The notes below the pieces were generated by a model. That model saw only the letters and a list, made by a program, of their open reading frames with translations. It had not been told where the DNA came from and made no database searches. This document shows positions 8,792-17,423 of a stretch of 64,000 nucleotides of DNA, piece by piece; position 1 is the stretch's first letter, and every line of letters starts with the position of its first letter. The translations under genes were made by a program, and so were the position numbers. The DNA comes from Bacillota bacterium (GTDB lineage: Bacteria; Bacillota; UBA4882; UBA8346): the NCBI GenBank assembly GCA_023417475.1, contig JAEZFP010000068.1, positions 186,001 through 250,000 of the forward strand, written 5' to 3'.

Positions 8792-9613
8792 TCAATCCAG
8801 AGACTGGGATTGCCGCCTGCAAAACCAATCGATTAACTTTCTGGCAACGCTTAATTTATCCGGAATCGTTGGTAAGTTGTCAACGGTAAACCATTGCGCA
8901 TCGACGATTTCGTTTGGATCTAACCGTAATTCTCCGCCCGCATACTTAGCGGTGAACGCAACCATCAGAGAGTCGGGAAAAGGCCAAGGTTGACTTCCAA
9001 AGTAACGCAGATCAGTGACCTCGATTCCGACTTCTTCCTTGATTTCCCGGTGAACGCATTCCTCCAATGTTTCTCCCGACTCCACAAAGCCCGCTAATAC
9101 ACTATACATATCGCTGGTAAAACGTGCGCCGCGCGCTAATAAAATTCGCGTTGCGTCGGTGACGGCGACAATCACTGCCGGAGATATCCGCGGAAAAACC
9201 AGCTGACCGCAGTGTGGGCATTCTTTCCCCCGCTCTTTCGCCAACCAACGTAAGGGGGTCCCGCAGGAACCGCAAAAACGGCTGGTTTTATCCCAGTGAA
9301 GCAAATGTGCGGCTTTACCAGCTAGCCAAAACAGTTCTTCGGGTAATTGTCCGTAAAGTTGGCGCAGGTTATAACCGTTCAACGGGGTTTGGGGCAACTC
9401 GGTCAACTCCACCCCCACGCAGGAATGGCCCTGATAATCGCCTAACCATTGAATGCTCTCATTTCGCAACCGAATCGTACTATCAATCCGTCTGCAGGGA
9501 ATGGCTTTCCCTTCACGATCCGTTTCAACGAAAATTTTCCCTTCATAAAACAGAAACCAAAAGGATGGTTGCGAAATTTTTCCGAAGACGCTCGTTCCAG
9601 TTACCTTGTCCAT
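8792..9613 (-). CDS. nudC: NAD(H) diphosphatase NudC (Nudix)
   Basis: NudC hydrolyses NADH/NAD+ to NMN(H) and AMP and removes NAD caps from RNA in studied bacteria. The 273-residue protein has the full order: a variable N-terminal domain, a four-cysteine zinc ribbon (CGSCG ... CPHCG, about 112-134), PRISPAVIVAVTD, a Nudix box starting GFVESGETLEECVHRE (about 172-187), and the NADH-specific SQPWPFPDSLM motif after it. GAGG precedes the ATG. It stands between hemW and hrcA, two genes usually adjacent in Bacillota, so it is an insertion into a conserved neighbourhood. It converges with nothing and has its own 120-base upstream gap. Confidence 0.94.
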   Translation of the reverse strand: MDKVTGTSVFGKISQPSFWFLFYEGKIFVETDREGKAIPCRRIDSTIRLRNESIQWLGDYQGHSCVGVELTELPQTPLNGYNLRQLYGQLPEELFWLAGKAAHLLHWDKTSRFCGSCGTPLRWLAKERGKECPHCGQLVFPRISPAVIVAVTDATRILLARGARFTSDMYSVLAGFVESGETLEECVHREIKEEVGIEVTDLRYFGSQPWPFPDSLMVAFTAKYAGGELRLDPNEIVDAQWFTVDNLPTIPDKLSVARKLIDWFCRRQSQSLD

Positions 9614-9733
9614 GCCGTACCTCTCGTATTCTTAAGTTCAATCAACGATGTTTTCAATTAATTTTTCTGGGCGTTCTTTGAATTTCCTGCTCATTAACGC
9701 AACCGTAAAATAACCCTCCGGCGGAAAGAAAAA

Positions 9734-10879
9734 CTAAAGTGTCTTCAGTATTTCGGCAATAACCAGATTGCTAACAAAAACGCCTTGGTCCGTCAGGCGC
9801 AGCCGGTTATCGACAACGGTAACCAAGTTCGCTTGGCCTAATCGTTGAAGTTCCGTCGAAGCTTGACTCTGCAAATCGCAACCGGTCTCGGTGGCAAACT
9901 TGGTTAGATCGATTCCGTCCCGCATTCGCAAGCCTAACATCAAGGTTTCCGTGATCTGTTGCGTTGGATTGATCGTTTCAAAGTCCGCAATAATCGCTGA
10001 GCCCGCTTGCAGGTTTTGGATATATTCGTGCGGTTGTTCCCGGTTGACCCAGCGTTGATGCTGATAGGTTGAGCTCGCTCCCGCTCCAAAACCAAGGTAA
10101 TCCCGGCCCAACCAATAACCGAGATTATGTCGGCTTCGAAAACCTTTCCGGGCGTAATTTGAAATCTCATAATGTTCGTATCCGTTTCGGCGTAGGAAAT
10201 CCAACGTCATTTGCAACATTGCCACGACTTCATCTTCATCTGGTAATTGTTGTTTCCCTGTTTCAATCATGGCGGCGATCGGAGTCCCCGGTTCCACTTG
10301 GAGGCTATACGCCGAGATATGTTCGGGTTGCAATGCCGTCACCTCAGTTAAAGAACTTTGCCAATCCCCCAGACTCTGTCCAGGCAATCCCGAAATGAGA
10401 TCAACATTAATATTCGTAAAACCGGTCATACGCGCCTGGTGATAAACTTCAATAAAAGCTTCCCAGGTGTGAATGCGGCCGATTCTTGTTAATAAACGGT
10501 TTTGAACTGCCTGTAAGCCGATGCTCAGACGGTTAAAACCGGCCGCGCGCAACGTTAATAAATCATTTGGGGTTACAGTTCCCGGATTAATCTCGATCGT
10601 TATTTCCGCTTCCCGGGCAACCGTAAAATGCCGAGTAAGAAATAAAAGCAAGGAGGCCAAACGGTCGCTGGGAACGACGCTCGGAGTTCCCCCGCCAAAA
10701 TAGATGGTGGGAATAGTAAACGGTTGCGGAAGGAAACGCTCAATCTCAATGAGCAACGCCCGGCAATACTCAGGGATCAATTCACTGCAATCACCATAGG
10801 AATTAAAATCACAATAAAAACACTTTTGGATGCAAAATGGTAAATGGACATAGAGCGAAAGCTGTTTCTCCAAATTCAT
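9734..10879 (-). CDS. hemW: Radical SAM heme chaperone HemW
   Basis: HemW is a CPDH-like radical SAM protein now regarded as a heme-trafficking chaperone, long annotated as oxygen-independent coproporphyrinogen oxidase. The 381 residues open with YVHLPFCIQKCFYCDFNSY, giving the CX3CX2C iron-sulfur site at about 16-23, then FGGGTPSVV (SAM binding), a TIM-barrel core, and the HemW-type SRHNLGYWLG near 250. The true HemN extra N-terminal arm is absent. The first ATG sits directly against GGGG; a TTG two codons later has better spacing and may be used. Its usual neighbours lepA and hrcA are close by. Confidence 0.93.
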   Translation of the reverse strand: MNLEKQLSLYVHLPFCIQKCFYCDFNSYGDCSELIPEYCRALLIEIERFLPQPFTIPTIYFGGGTPSVVPSDRLASLLLFLTRHFTVAREAEITIEINPGTVTPNDLLTLRAAGFNRLSIGLQAVQNRLLTRIGRIHTWEAFIEVYHQARMTGFTNINVDLISGLPGQSLGDWQSSLTEVTALQPEHISAYSLQVEPGTPIAAMIETGKQQLPDEDEVVAMLQMTLDFLRRNGYEHYEISNYARKGFRSRHNLGYWLGRDYLGFGAGASSTYQHQRWVNREQPHEYIQNLQAGSAIIADFETINPTQQITETLMLGLRMRDGIDLTKFATETGCDLQSQASTELQRLGQANLVTVVDNRLRLTDQGVFVSNLVIAEILKTL

Positions 10880-10987
10880 CCCCGCTTTGAGAGATTTTTC
10901 TTTTGTAGATTATTCAGCCGTAAAACCAAGTCCCGCATGAGCTTTTCCTATCCATGCTTAACAGATCAGAATAATTTTCCGAATTAT

Positions 10988-11017
10988 TTGACAGCAAGTC
11001 CAATCATACGATACTCT
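10988..11017 (+). promoter_or_regulatory. Candidate promoter of the TIM-barrel gene
   Basis: TTGACA (10988-10993) is followed after 18 bases by TACTCT (11012-11017), a weak -10. The gene starts 48 bases downstream. Confidence 0.5.
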
Positions 11018-11065
11018 TAAATAAGTAAGAATTGAAAAATGAACTTTTAACTTTCAGGAGAAGCA

Positions 11066-11854
11066 ATGGCCTTTATATTGGGTTCCAAATTAACCAGCAA
11101 TATTCCGCTAACTCAATATTTATCCGAGATCACCCCTTATTTTCGGGTGATTGAAATACCCACCGACCCGCGTTTTCTCTCGCCGCATTTTCCGTTAAAC
11201 CATCTGTCGCAGCAAACTCTCCGCGCCTATCGCGAGGAATATCATTTCCGCTATACGATGCATGCGCCATTTGTCAGCTTGGGAACGTTGGATTACGAAG
11301 AACGCTCCGTGGCGGTGGGGAAATTTAAAAGCGCGCTCCAAGTTGCCAGCGACCTGGAAATACCGCTGATGACATTTCATCCCACCATGGTCCTCCGGGA
11401 GGCTCTTTCACAATATCAAGAATGTTGTAAGTTTGAAGCCGCTATGATCGCCACTTTATTAAACGAAGCCGAAAAACTTGGTATTACGCTCTCCATTGAG
11501 AATATGCCTTCCACCCCGGAATATCATCGCGATGCGATGGATGGCAAACGGATTGAAGAATTATTATCATTTTTCCCAACCGCCAATTTTGGGGTGACTG
11601 TTGATATTGGCCATGCATTACAGGCGCAAATCAATCTTGATAACCTGCTTTCGCTAGACCGGATCCGCCATTTTCACTTCCATGAAAACGACCGGTTGAC
11701 CGATCGCCATTTACGAATTATCTCCAATCTCACTTGGTGGGAGACATTACTGAAAAAACTTAAAGAAAAATTCCCACAGGCCGTGGGAATCTTAGAAATG
11801 AATCAATTGGTTGACCAGATGGACAGTTTTGAGCGGATGCAATCTTTTCTCTGA
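11066..11854 (+). CDS. Sugar phosphate isomerase/epimerase family TIM-barrel protein
   Basis: The 262-residue product fits the xylose-isomerase-like TIM barrel (AP endonuclease family 2 fold). Visible metal-site-like positions are MHAPF (about 70), MTFHPTM (near 104), SIENMPS (near 148), VTVDIGHA (near 183), HFHFHEND (near 209) and ILEMN near the end. In this family these Glu, His and Asp residues bind divalent metal. Substrate cannot be told from sequence; sugar isomerisation or deoxyribonucleotide repair are both possible. It is the only plus-strand gene between hemW and lepA, and it ends 12 bases from the lepA stop, with no terminator between. AGGAG lies 5 bases before the ATG. Confidence 0.8.
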   Translation: MAFILGSKLTSNIPLTQYLSEITPYFRVIEIPTDPRFLSPHFPLNHLSQQTLRAYREEYHFRYTMHAPFVSLGTLDYEERSVAVGKFKSALQVASDLEIPLMTFHPTMVLREALSQYQECCKFEAAMIATLLNEAEKLGITLSIENMPSTPEYHRDAMDGKRIEELLSFFPTANFGVTVDIGHALQAQINLDNLLSLDRIRHFHFHENDRLTDRHLRIISNLTWWETLLKKLKEKFPQAVGILEMNQLVDQMDSFERMQSFL

Positions 11855-11866
11855 CCGTTGATCTCA

Positions 11867-13684
11867 TTAATCCTCGATCTTTAACACTGCTAAAAATGCT
11901 TCCTGGGGCACTTCGACAGCTCCGAGCTGCTTCATCCGCTTTTTGCCTTCTTTTTGTTTCTCAAGCAATTTCCGTTTCCGCGAGATATCTCCACCGTAAC
12001 ATTTGGCCAAGACATCTTTACGCATCGCTTTGATCGTTTCGCGGGCGATTACTTTATTGCCAATCGCCGCCTGGATCGGCACTTCAAACATTTGACGCGG
12101 GATGATCTCCTTTAACTTCTCCGTTAACTGACGGCCGCGTTGATAGGATTTCTCCCGATGGACGATCGCCGATAACGCATCGACGGCTTTATCATTCAAC
12201 AAGATATCCAGTTTGACCAACTCCGAGCGTCGATGACCTAAATACTCGTAGTCCAATGAAGCGTATCCCCGCGAACGGGATTTGAGTTTATCAAAAAAGT
12301 CCATGATAATTTCGGAAAGCGGCAACTCGTAGGTCACCATTACCCGGGTTTGCGTTAAATACTCCATATTGGTAAACTGACCGCGTTTTTCTTGACACAA
12401 CTCCATAATCGTCCCGACAAACTCGTTGGGCAGAATAATCGTCGCTTTGACGTAGGGTTCCTCCATAAAGTCAAGATAGTTTGCCGCAGGCAGCTCCGCG
12501 GGATTGGAGATGTTTTCAACTTCGCCGTTGGTCCGATGAACTTTATAAACAACACTCGGAGCCGTCGCAATTAAACTCATGTTATATTCCCGCTCCAAGC
12601 GTTCCTGAATGATCTCCATATGCAGCAAACCTAAGAAGCCGCAACGAAAACCGAAGCCAAGCGCAGTCGAGTTTTCCGGCTCGAATACCAGGGAAGCGTC
12701 GTTCAGTTTCAATTTCTCCAAAGCATCGCGCAGATCATTATAGTCGGCGTTATCTATCGGATACAGTCCGCAATAGACCATCGGTTGAACCGGTCGGTAA
12801 CCCGGCAACGGCGATAACGCCGGATTGCCAACAGCAGTAATGGTGTCGCCGACTTCGACGTCCCGGACATTCTTCATTGAGGCAATCACAAATCCGACTT
12901 CACCGGCGACCAACTCTTTGGCCACGGTCATCGCCGGACGAAACGTTCCCAACTCCGTTACTTCAAATTCCTTCCCGGTCGCTATCATCCGGATCTTCTC
13001 TCCGACTGTCAGCTTGCCTTCGACAACCCGAACATAAGCAATGGCGCCACGATAGGAATCAAATAGCGAATCGAAGATCAACGCTTGTAACGGCAGGCGC
13101 GAATCGCCTTGCGGCGGTTTAATCCGCTGGACAATGGCTTCCAAGATATCTTCAATTCCGACGCCTGTTTTGGCGCTGGCCATAATGCATTCATCGGGAT
13201 CCAAGCCGATAATCTCTTGCAGTTCGGTTTTGACTCGGTCCGGATCGGCACTGGGCAAGTCGACTTTATTAATGACGGGAATGATATCCAGGTTATTATC
13301 GAGCGCCAAGTAGAGATTGGCAATGGTCTGGGCTTCCACGCCCTGCGTCGCATCAACGACCAGCAACGCGCCATCGCAAGCGGCCAACGAGCGCGAAACT
13401 TCATAGGTGAAGTCGACATGACCCGGGGTATCAATTAAATTTAAGATGAATTTTTCGCCGCTTTTGGCGCGATATTCCAAACGCACCGCTTGCGCTTTAA
13501 TGGTGATGCCCCGCTCCCGCTCCAAATCCATGGAATCAAGCACTTGCTCCACCATCTCCCGCTCGCTTAAAGCGCCGGTATGCTCCAATAAACGATCCGC
13601 CAGGGTTGATTTACCATGGTCAATATGGGCAATAATGCAAAAATTGCGAATGTTAGTCTGAATCAAACGAAGAACAACCTCCAA
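11867..13684 (-). CDS. lepA: Elongation factor 4 (LepA)
   Basis: LepA is a ribosome-binding translational GTPase linked to initiation and to back-translocation. The protein is 605 residues, as usual. It has the G1 loop AHIDHGKST (about 18-26), RGITIKAQAV (G2), DTPGHVDF (G3), NKVDLPSADP (G4), domain II, and the LepA-specific C-terminal domain ending in GAVEVPQEAFLAVLKIED. The frame begins at a TTG (13684) whose own codons contain the GGAGG motif, so the working start may be the TTG at 13666 (MIQTNIRNFCIIAHID). A good promoter lies just upstream. Confidence 0.97.
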   Translation of the reverse strand: MEVVLRLIQTNIRNFCIIAHIDHGKSTLADRLLEHTGALSEREMVEQVLDSMDLERERGITIKAQAVRLEYRAKSGEKFILNLIDTPGHVDFTYEVSRSLAACDGALLVVDATQGVEAQTIANLYLALDNNLDIIPVINKVDLPSADPDRVKTELQEIIGLDPDECIMASAKTGVGIEDILEAIVQRIKPPQGDSRLPLQALIFDSLFDSYRGAIAYVRVVEGKLTVGEKIRMIATGKEFEVTELGTFRPAMTVAKELVAGEVGFVIASMKNVRDVEVGDTITAVGNPALSPLPGYRPVQPMVYCGLYPIDNADYNDLRDALEKLKLNDASLVFEPENSTALGFGFRCGFLGLLHMEIIQERLEREYNMSLIATAPSVVYKVHRTNGEVENISNPAELPAANYLDFMEEPYVKATIILPNEFVGTIMELCQEKRGQFTNMEYLTQTRVMVTYELPLSEIIMDFFDKLKSRSRGYASLDYEYLGHRRSELVKLDILLNDKAVDALSAIVHREKSYQRGRQLTEKLKEIIPRQMFEVPIQAAIGNKVIARETIKAMRKDVLAKCYGGDISRKRKLLEKQKEGKKRMKQLGAVEVPQEAFLAVLKIED

Positions 13685-13704
13685 GCCGAAATAAAATCCT
13701 ATTC

Positions 13705-13733
13705 ATTATAACATTTGGCGGCAACAGAGGCAA
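13705..13733 (-). promoter_or_regulatory. Sigma-A promoter of lepA
   Basis: On the minus strand TTGCCT (13728-13733), 17 bases, then TATAAT (13705-13710), with TG one base before the -10 (extended -10). It is 21 bases upstream of the lepA frame, so lepA is read separately from murJ. Confidence 0.85.
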
Positions 13734-13809
13734 CTGTCGCTTCATTCCGGTATCACGTAGACGATCCCAAAAATCCGGGGCAATTACGTCTCAATCTTCG
13801 AAGCCTTAT

Positions 13810-15393
13810 TTACCGCGAAAACCGGCGGCGCACCATATTGATGGACATCTTCAGTTCTTCCATTTTCAAACTCCAGGCTACTCCGAAAAAGACGGCTCCG
13901 CCAACGACCATTCCCAACAAGATCACGAGCGCCGCTTGCAGATGGCCATGCAATCCAAACTGGGAGCTGATCCAGCCGACTGCGGGTTCAATGATGAAAA
14001 TCACCAATCCCATTGCCAGCGCTGCCACAGTCGTTTTGATAAAGGAGATCAACATCCCGCGGCCGCGAATCCCGCCAACTTTACGCCGGAGTACTTCTAA
14101 TAATAAGAGCATATTAATCAAACCCATAATCGAGAATGACAGTGCAAAACCGCCAACCCCGAGTTTGGTAAAGCGTAAAAAAAGGAAGTTCATAGCGATA
14201 CTGGTTGAAACGGATATGACGCTGACGATCACCGGGGTACGAGTGTCTTGCAAGGAGTAAAATGCCCGCGGCAACATCAAAATAGCCGCATGGGCAAATA
14301 TCGTCAAACTATAGAATAATAACGCGTATGCGGTAAGCTCGGTATCGCGGGTAGTAAACAGTTGTCCTTCAAACAACAGTTTCACAATCGGGGTTCGCAA
14401 CATAATTAATCCGATCCCCGCCGGAATCATTAAAAAGAAGATCGAACGTAACGCTAAGGAAAGCGTATCCTTATACTCCTCGATTTTTTTCTCCGCCACC
14501 AGACTCGAAAGCAATGGGAAAAATGCCATAGAGATTCCCGCTGCAAAGATTCCGATCGGCAGTTGGACCAACCGATTGGCAAACCGTAATGCGGTAATAC
14601 TGCCTTCAGGAAGCGCGGAGGCCATTGCGGTAGTCGCCCATATATTCGCTTGGTCGGCCGAGAGTCCAACCAACGCCGGAACCATCAGCATTAACATGCG
14701 GCGGAAGCCTTTGTTTTTCAAATCGACATAACCAAACCGGTAATGTGCTTTCGCTCCGGTTTTCCATAAAAAACAACTCTGAATCAGAAAATTACCGATC
14801 GCGCCAACCACAACCCCAAACGCCATTCCTTTGATACCAATTTTGGGACCGAGAAAAAATGCCCCTAAAATGATGGCGATATTATAAAAGATCGGTCCGA
14901 CGGCCGGAGCAAAAAAATGCTTGTATGAATTGAGCGCTCCCGCCACCATTCCGGCCATTGCCGTAAAACAAACCGCCGGAAACATGATTCGGGTCAATTC
15001 AATCAGTAATTGCAGTTTGTCAGGGGGAAAATCCGGCGCCAAAACCGGAGTGATAAACCGGGTGAAGGTAACCCCTAAAGCGGTAAAACATAATAAAAGA
15101 ATAACGGTGATATTAATAAACGTGCTTGCAACCTTCCATGCTTCATCTTCGTCGCCACGAGTCAGGTACTCGGTAAAAATCGGGATGAAAGCAGCTGATA
15201 AAGCCCCACCAACCAATAAATAGTACATCGCATCAGGAATGATAAAAGCCGCAAAGAAAGTATCTGTTTGAAAACGGGTAAATAACCGACCCGAGAGATT
15301 CTCGCGGATAAAACCCAAGACGCGGCTGATAAAAAACATCATTGATATCATTCCGGCAGCCCGAGCTGCTTTAAGAGTATGATTCTCGTTCAT
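13810..15393 (-). CDS. murJ: Lipid II flippase MurJ (MviN family)
   Basis: MurJ flips lipid II across the cytoplasmic membrane for peptidoglycan synthesis. The 527 residues contain about 14 hydrophobic spans. The N-terminus (KAARAAGMISMMFFISRVLGFIRE) and the DTFFAAFIIPDAMYYLLVGGALSAAFIPIF stretch carry the family arginines and the MOP-fold signature; PRAFYSLQDTRTPV near 370 is also diagnostic. Spans are at about 15-35, 55-70, 85-105, 130-155, 165-180 and on to 510. AAAGGAG precedes the ATG by 7 bases. It follows a small membrane-anchored protein gene by 23 bases and the two are probably cotranscribed. Confidence 0.95.
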   Translation of the reverse strand: MNENHTLKAARAAGMISMMFFISRVLGFIRENLSGRLFTRFQTDTFFAAFIIPDAMYYLLVGGALSAAFIPIFTEYLTRGDEDEAWKVASTFINITVILLLCFTALGVTFTRFITPVLAPDFPPDKLQLLIELTRIMFPAVCFTAMAGMVAGALNSYKHFFAPAVGPIFYNIAIILGAFFLGPKIGIKGMAFGVVVGAIGNFLIQSCFLWKTGAKAHYRFGYVDLKNKGFRRMLMLMVPALVGLSADQANIWATTAMASALPEGSITALRFANRLVQLPIGIFAAGISMAFFPLLSSLVAEKKIEEYKDTLSLALRSIFFLMIPAGIGLIMLRTPIVKLLFEGQLFTTRDTELTAYALLFYSLTIFAHAAILMLPRAFYSLQDTRTPVIVSVISVSTSIAMNFLFLRFTKLGVGGFALSFSIMGLINMLLLLEVLRRKVGGIRGRGMLISFIKTTVAALAMGLVIFIIEPAVGWISSQFGLHGHLQAALVILLGMVVGGAVFFGVAWSLKMEELKMSINMVRRRFSR

Positions 15394-15416
15394 TGTCCGA
15401 CTCCTTTCCGAAGAAT

Positions 15417-15752
15417 TTAGTATTCACCATTCATGTTTGAACTCCTCCTTTTCGGGAGATTTTCCCAACGGAACCACGGGTAGGACTGGGTCGTTACCGT
15501 CAAAACTCCATTAGAATTGGTAATTTTCCACGAACGAGTTCGTTTGCTCCATTGAACTTCCGGATAAACCGAGACGTGTTCAATCCACGATCCGGTCTGA
15601 ATGACCAGACTTCCGCTCGCGAGTCCGAACTGAACAGGTTCAGTCGCTACTCCGGTGATCTTGCCGAGGTTTTGTAGCGCGATCCAATAACCGCTTCCCA
15701 AGATACCTATTACACAACAACCGATTACACACATTTTGATCCAGTACTTCAT
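15417..15752 (-). CDS. Small hypothetical membrane-anchored protein upstream of murJ
   Basis: The 111-residue product is not recognised. Residues 8-27 (CVIGCCVIGILGSGYWIALQ) form one N-terminal membrane helix or uncleaved signal. The rest (about 30-95) is a short beta-rich extracytoplasmic segment with repeated Val/Ser/Thr and Trp (VQFGLASGSLVIQTGSWIEHV), as in small DUF4097-type adhesin-like beta domains, but this is only a resemblance. It lies between the gpr terminator and murJ, and is coupled to murJ by a 23-base gap. It could be an envelope accessory. The tail is basic. Confidence 0.6.
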   Translation of the reverse strand: MKYWIKMCVIGCCVIGILGSGYWIALQNLGKITGVATEPVQFGLASGSLVIQTGSWIEHVSVYPEVQWSKRTRSWKITNSNGVLTVTTQSYPWFRWENLPKRRSSNMNGEY

Positions 15753-15787
15753 TTTAAGTCCACCACCGTCTCAATGCTAAAAAAAGA

Positions 15788-15812
15788 AAAGCCCCCCATT
15801 GCGAGGGGCTTT
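15788..15812 (-). terminator. Rho-independent terminator of gpr
   Basis: An 8-bp stem AAAGCCCC/GGGGCTTT lies 8 bases after the gpr stop. On the minus strand it is followed by TCTTTTTTT. Confidence 0.88.
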
Positions 15813-15820
15813 ATTGCGAC

Positions 15821-16798
15821 TTATGTTAAATAGCGAAAAACTTCTTCGGGGCTTACCGCGGGATGAAGCGCAATATTCAAAGCGCCGGATATAACCCGGG
15901 AAAGATCATCGATCATCACATCGATCTCTTTCGGGGTAACAATTAGGCTATTGAGGTACGGCGACAAGACCCGTTCAATCAAGTCCCGTTGATTAACCGC
16001 TTTTGGGCTGACCAGGGTTGGGGCCATTTTCGTCATTTCGCTTAACGCATCTTGGACGATGGTTGTCGCCTCGACAACTGTCGGAACTCCGATCGCAATG
16101 ACCGGAATTCCCAATGTTTGCGGAGTAATCCCAATTCGCCGGCTCCCTAAACCTGATCCGGGGTGAATTCCGGTATCGGCTAATTGAATAGTCGCTCCCA
16201 TCCGCTGCGTGCTTCGCGAGGCCAATGCGTCAATCACAACCACAAATTTGGGACGGGTTCGCTGCACGACCCCCATGATTATTTCGCCGGTTTCCATTCC
16301 GGTGGTTCCCATGACACCCGGCGCTAATGCGCATACGGGACGCAATCCCCCTTTTTTCTCTGGAGGCGCGGTCTCTTGCAGGTGACGGGTGACCAGAATA
16401 TGTTCAACGACTTTCGGGCCTAAGGCATCGGGTGTCGCGGCCCAGTTTCCCAAGCCTACCACGAGGCAGGGATCATTATCGCCCAGTTTGAAATGGGCGA
16501 TATATTCTTCAAGTTCCTTTGCCATCAAAAAAGCAATCTCTTCCCATTGGTCGCGGTCGTGGGTTCGTAAACCGGGTGCTTCCAATGTTACGTAAAATCC
16601 CGGTTGTTTCCCGATGGTCCGCCCGGCTTCTTCAGTTTCAATCTTCACTCTGGTAATCAGGGTTTCGCCTTGTTTTTCGGTCTGGGTGTTGATTCCCGTC
16701 GGCTCGGTTCCGCCACTCCGTTCCATGGCGAGTTCGCGGGCTTCCATTGCCAAATCGGTATGGATCTCTCCGATTCGGATCAGTTGTTCGCTATCCAT
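15821..16798 (-). CDS. gpr: Spore germination protease GPR
   Basis: GPR is the aspartic-type endoprotease that degrades small acid-soluble DNA-binding proteins during spore germination. It is made as a zymogen in the forespore. The 325-residue product has the propeptide region with HTDLAMEARELA (about 13-24), after which self-cleavage occurs in the family, then VVGLGNWAATPDALGPKVV (about 120), GVMGTTGMETGEI (about 163) and VVIDALASRSTQR, the conserved active-site region. I start at the ATG 16798 with AAGGTG upstream; a TTG five codons earlier is in frame. Expression is expected from a forespore sigma factor, but I found no certain promoter. This gene alone marks the host as a spore former. 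Confidence 0.96.
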   Translation of the reverse strand: MDSEQLIRIGEIHTDLAMEARELAMERSGGTEPTGINTQTEKQGETLITRVKIETEEAGRTIGKQPGFYVTLEAPGLRTHDRDQWEEIAFLMAKELEEYIAHFKLGDNDPCLVVGLGNWAATPDALGPKVVEHILVTRHLQETAPPEKKGGLRPVCALAPGVMGTTGMETGEIIMGVVQRTRPKFVVVIDALASRSTQRMGATIQLADTGIHPGSGLGSRRIGITPQTLGIPVIAIGVPTVVEATTIVQDALSEMTKMAPTLVSPKAVNQRDLIERVLSPYLNSLIVTPKEIDVMIDDLSRVISGALNIALHPAVSPEEVFRYLT

Positions 16799-16809
16799 CG
16801 TTTTCACCT

Positions 16810-17169
16810 TCAATTTTGTTTGTTAGGCCGAAAAAAACCTTGGGAACTTTGCTCCGGCAAAATCATTTCCAGGCCAACCATTCCTAAATATACGGTTATT
16901 ATTCCCATCCACGACAAATTCACTCCCCTAAATCGATCGTTCACCGCCATCAATATTCCGACCGCGCCCAATCCAATCAGCCAGATCCAATGTTTATTTC
17001 CAATCTTAAAACGCTGCAAGATCGCCCGTATCCCAAAGCAGGTTCCGACAATCAGAATGGCTAGCGATAGGATTGACCCTCTGCCTCCGACGGAAAAGTT
17101 CGGCGAAATCAATGAACAGATGATTAACAATAGAATACAGTAGAAAAACCGTAAAAAAATCAAGACCAT
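16810..17169 (-). CDS. Hypothetical small membrane protein upstream of gpr
   Basis: The 119-residue protein is not recognised. It has about four hydrophobic spans: 3-22 (LIFLRFFYCILLLIICSL), 33-50, 62-78 (WIWLIGLGAVGILMAV) and 87-103. A short basic, glutamine-rich tail follows. Its stop lies 11 bases before the gpr ATG, so the two are very likely cotranscribed and it may have a forespore role. The family of small sporulation membrane proteins is large and poorly defined, so I give no function. An in-frame GGTAACGG precedes the ATG but is a weak ribosome site. Confidence 0.6.
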   Translation of the reverse strand: MVLIFLRFFYCILLLIICSLISPNFSVGGRGSILSLAILIVGTCFGIRAILQRFKIGNKHWIWLIGLGAVGILMAVNDRFRGVNLSWMGIITVYLGMVGLEMILPEQSSQGFFRPNKQN

Positions 17170-17301
17170 CCGTTACCAACCCCCGGAACATTTTTGTCAG
17201 TTGACACGTTTAATTAGGTAAGTGATCGTCCACACTTGTTTCCCGCTGGAGTGAATCGAACGATAACCCGGTGGAGCAACATAGCTGTCGCAGTATTTCC
17301 T

Positions 17302-17325
17302 CCGGGACAGTTTAGGTTGTCCCGG
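17302..17325. repeat. Hairpin in the 17170-17423 gap
   Basis: An 8-bp stem CCGGGACA/TGTCCCGG encloses an 8-base loop, about 35 bases upstream of the csgG-like promoter. There is no U-run on either side. The rest of the 254-base gap shows no gene. TTTCCAC and GTGGAGAAA nearly mirror each other over the -35 region at 17348-17370 and could be an operator. Confidence 0.5.
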
Positions 17326-17359
17326 GCCTGGAACGTCTATCCATTGATTTCCACCTTGC

Positions 17360-17389
17360 TTGTGGAGAAACCAGCGACCATGGTATAAT
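17360..17389 (+). promoter_or_regulatory. Extended -10 promoter of the CsgG-like gene
   Basis: TATAAT (17384-17389) is preceded by TGG (extended -10) and, after an 18-base gap, by TTGTGG (17360-17365). It is 35 bases before the GTG start. Confidence 0.75.
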
Positions 17390-17423
17390 TGGATTGATAT
17401 TCAATTGAAGGAGGTTAGCCAAG

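Noticed and set aside
13715..14260. Plus-strand frame of 181 residues opposite murJ
   Set aside because: It lies entirely over murJ and its promoter-side gap, has no ribosome site, and its composition (Pro/Thr/Lys rich) is that of an antisense frame.
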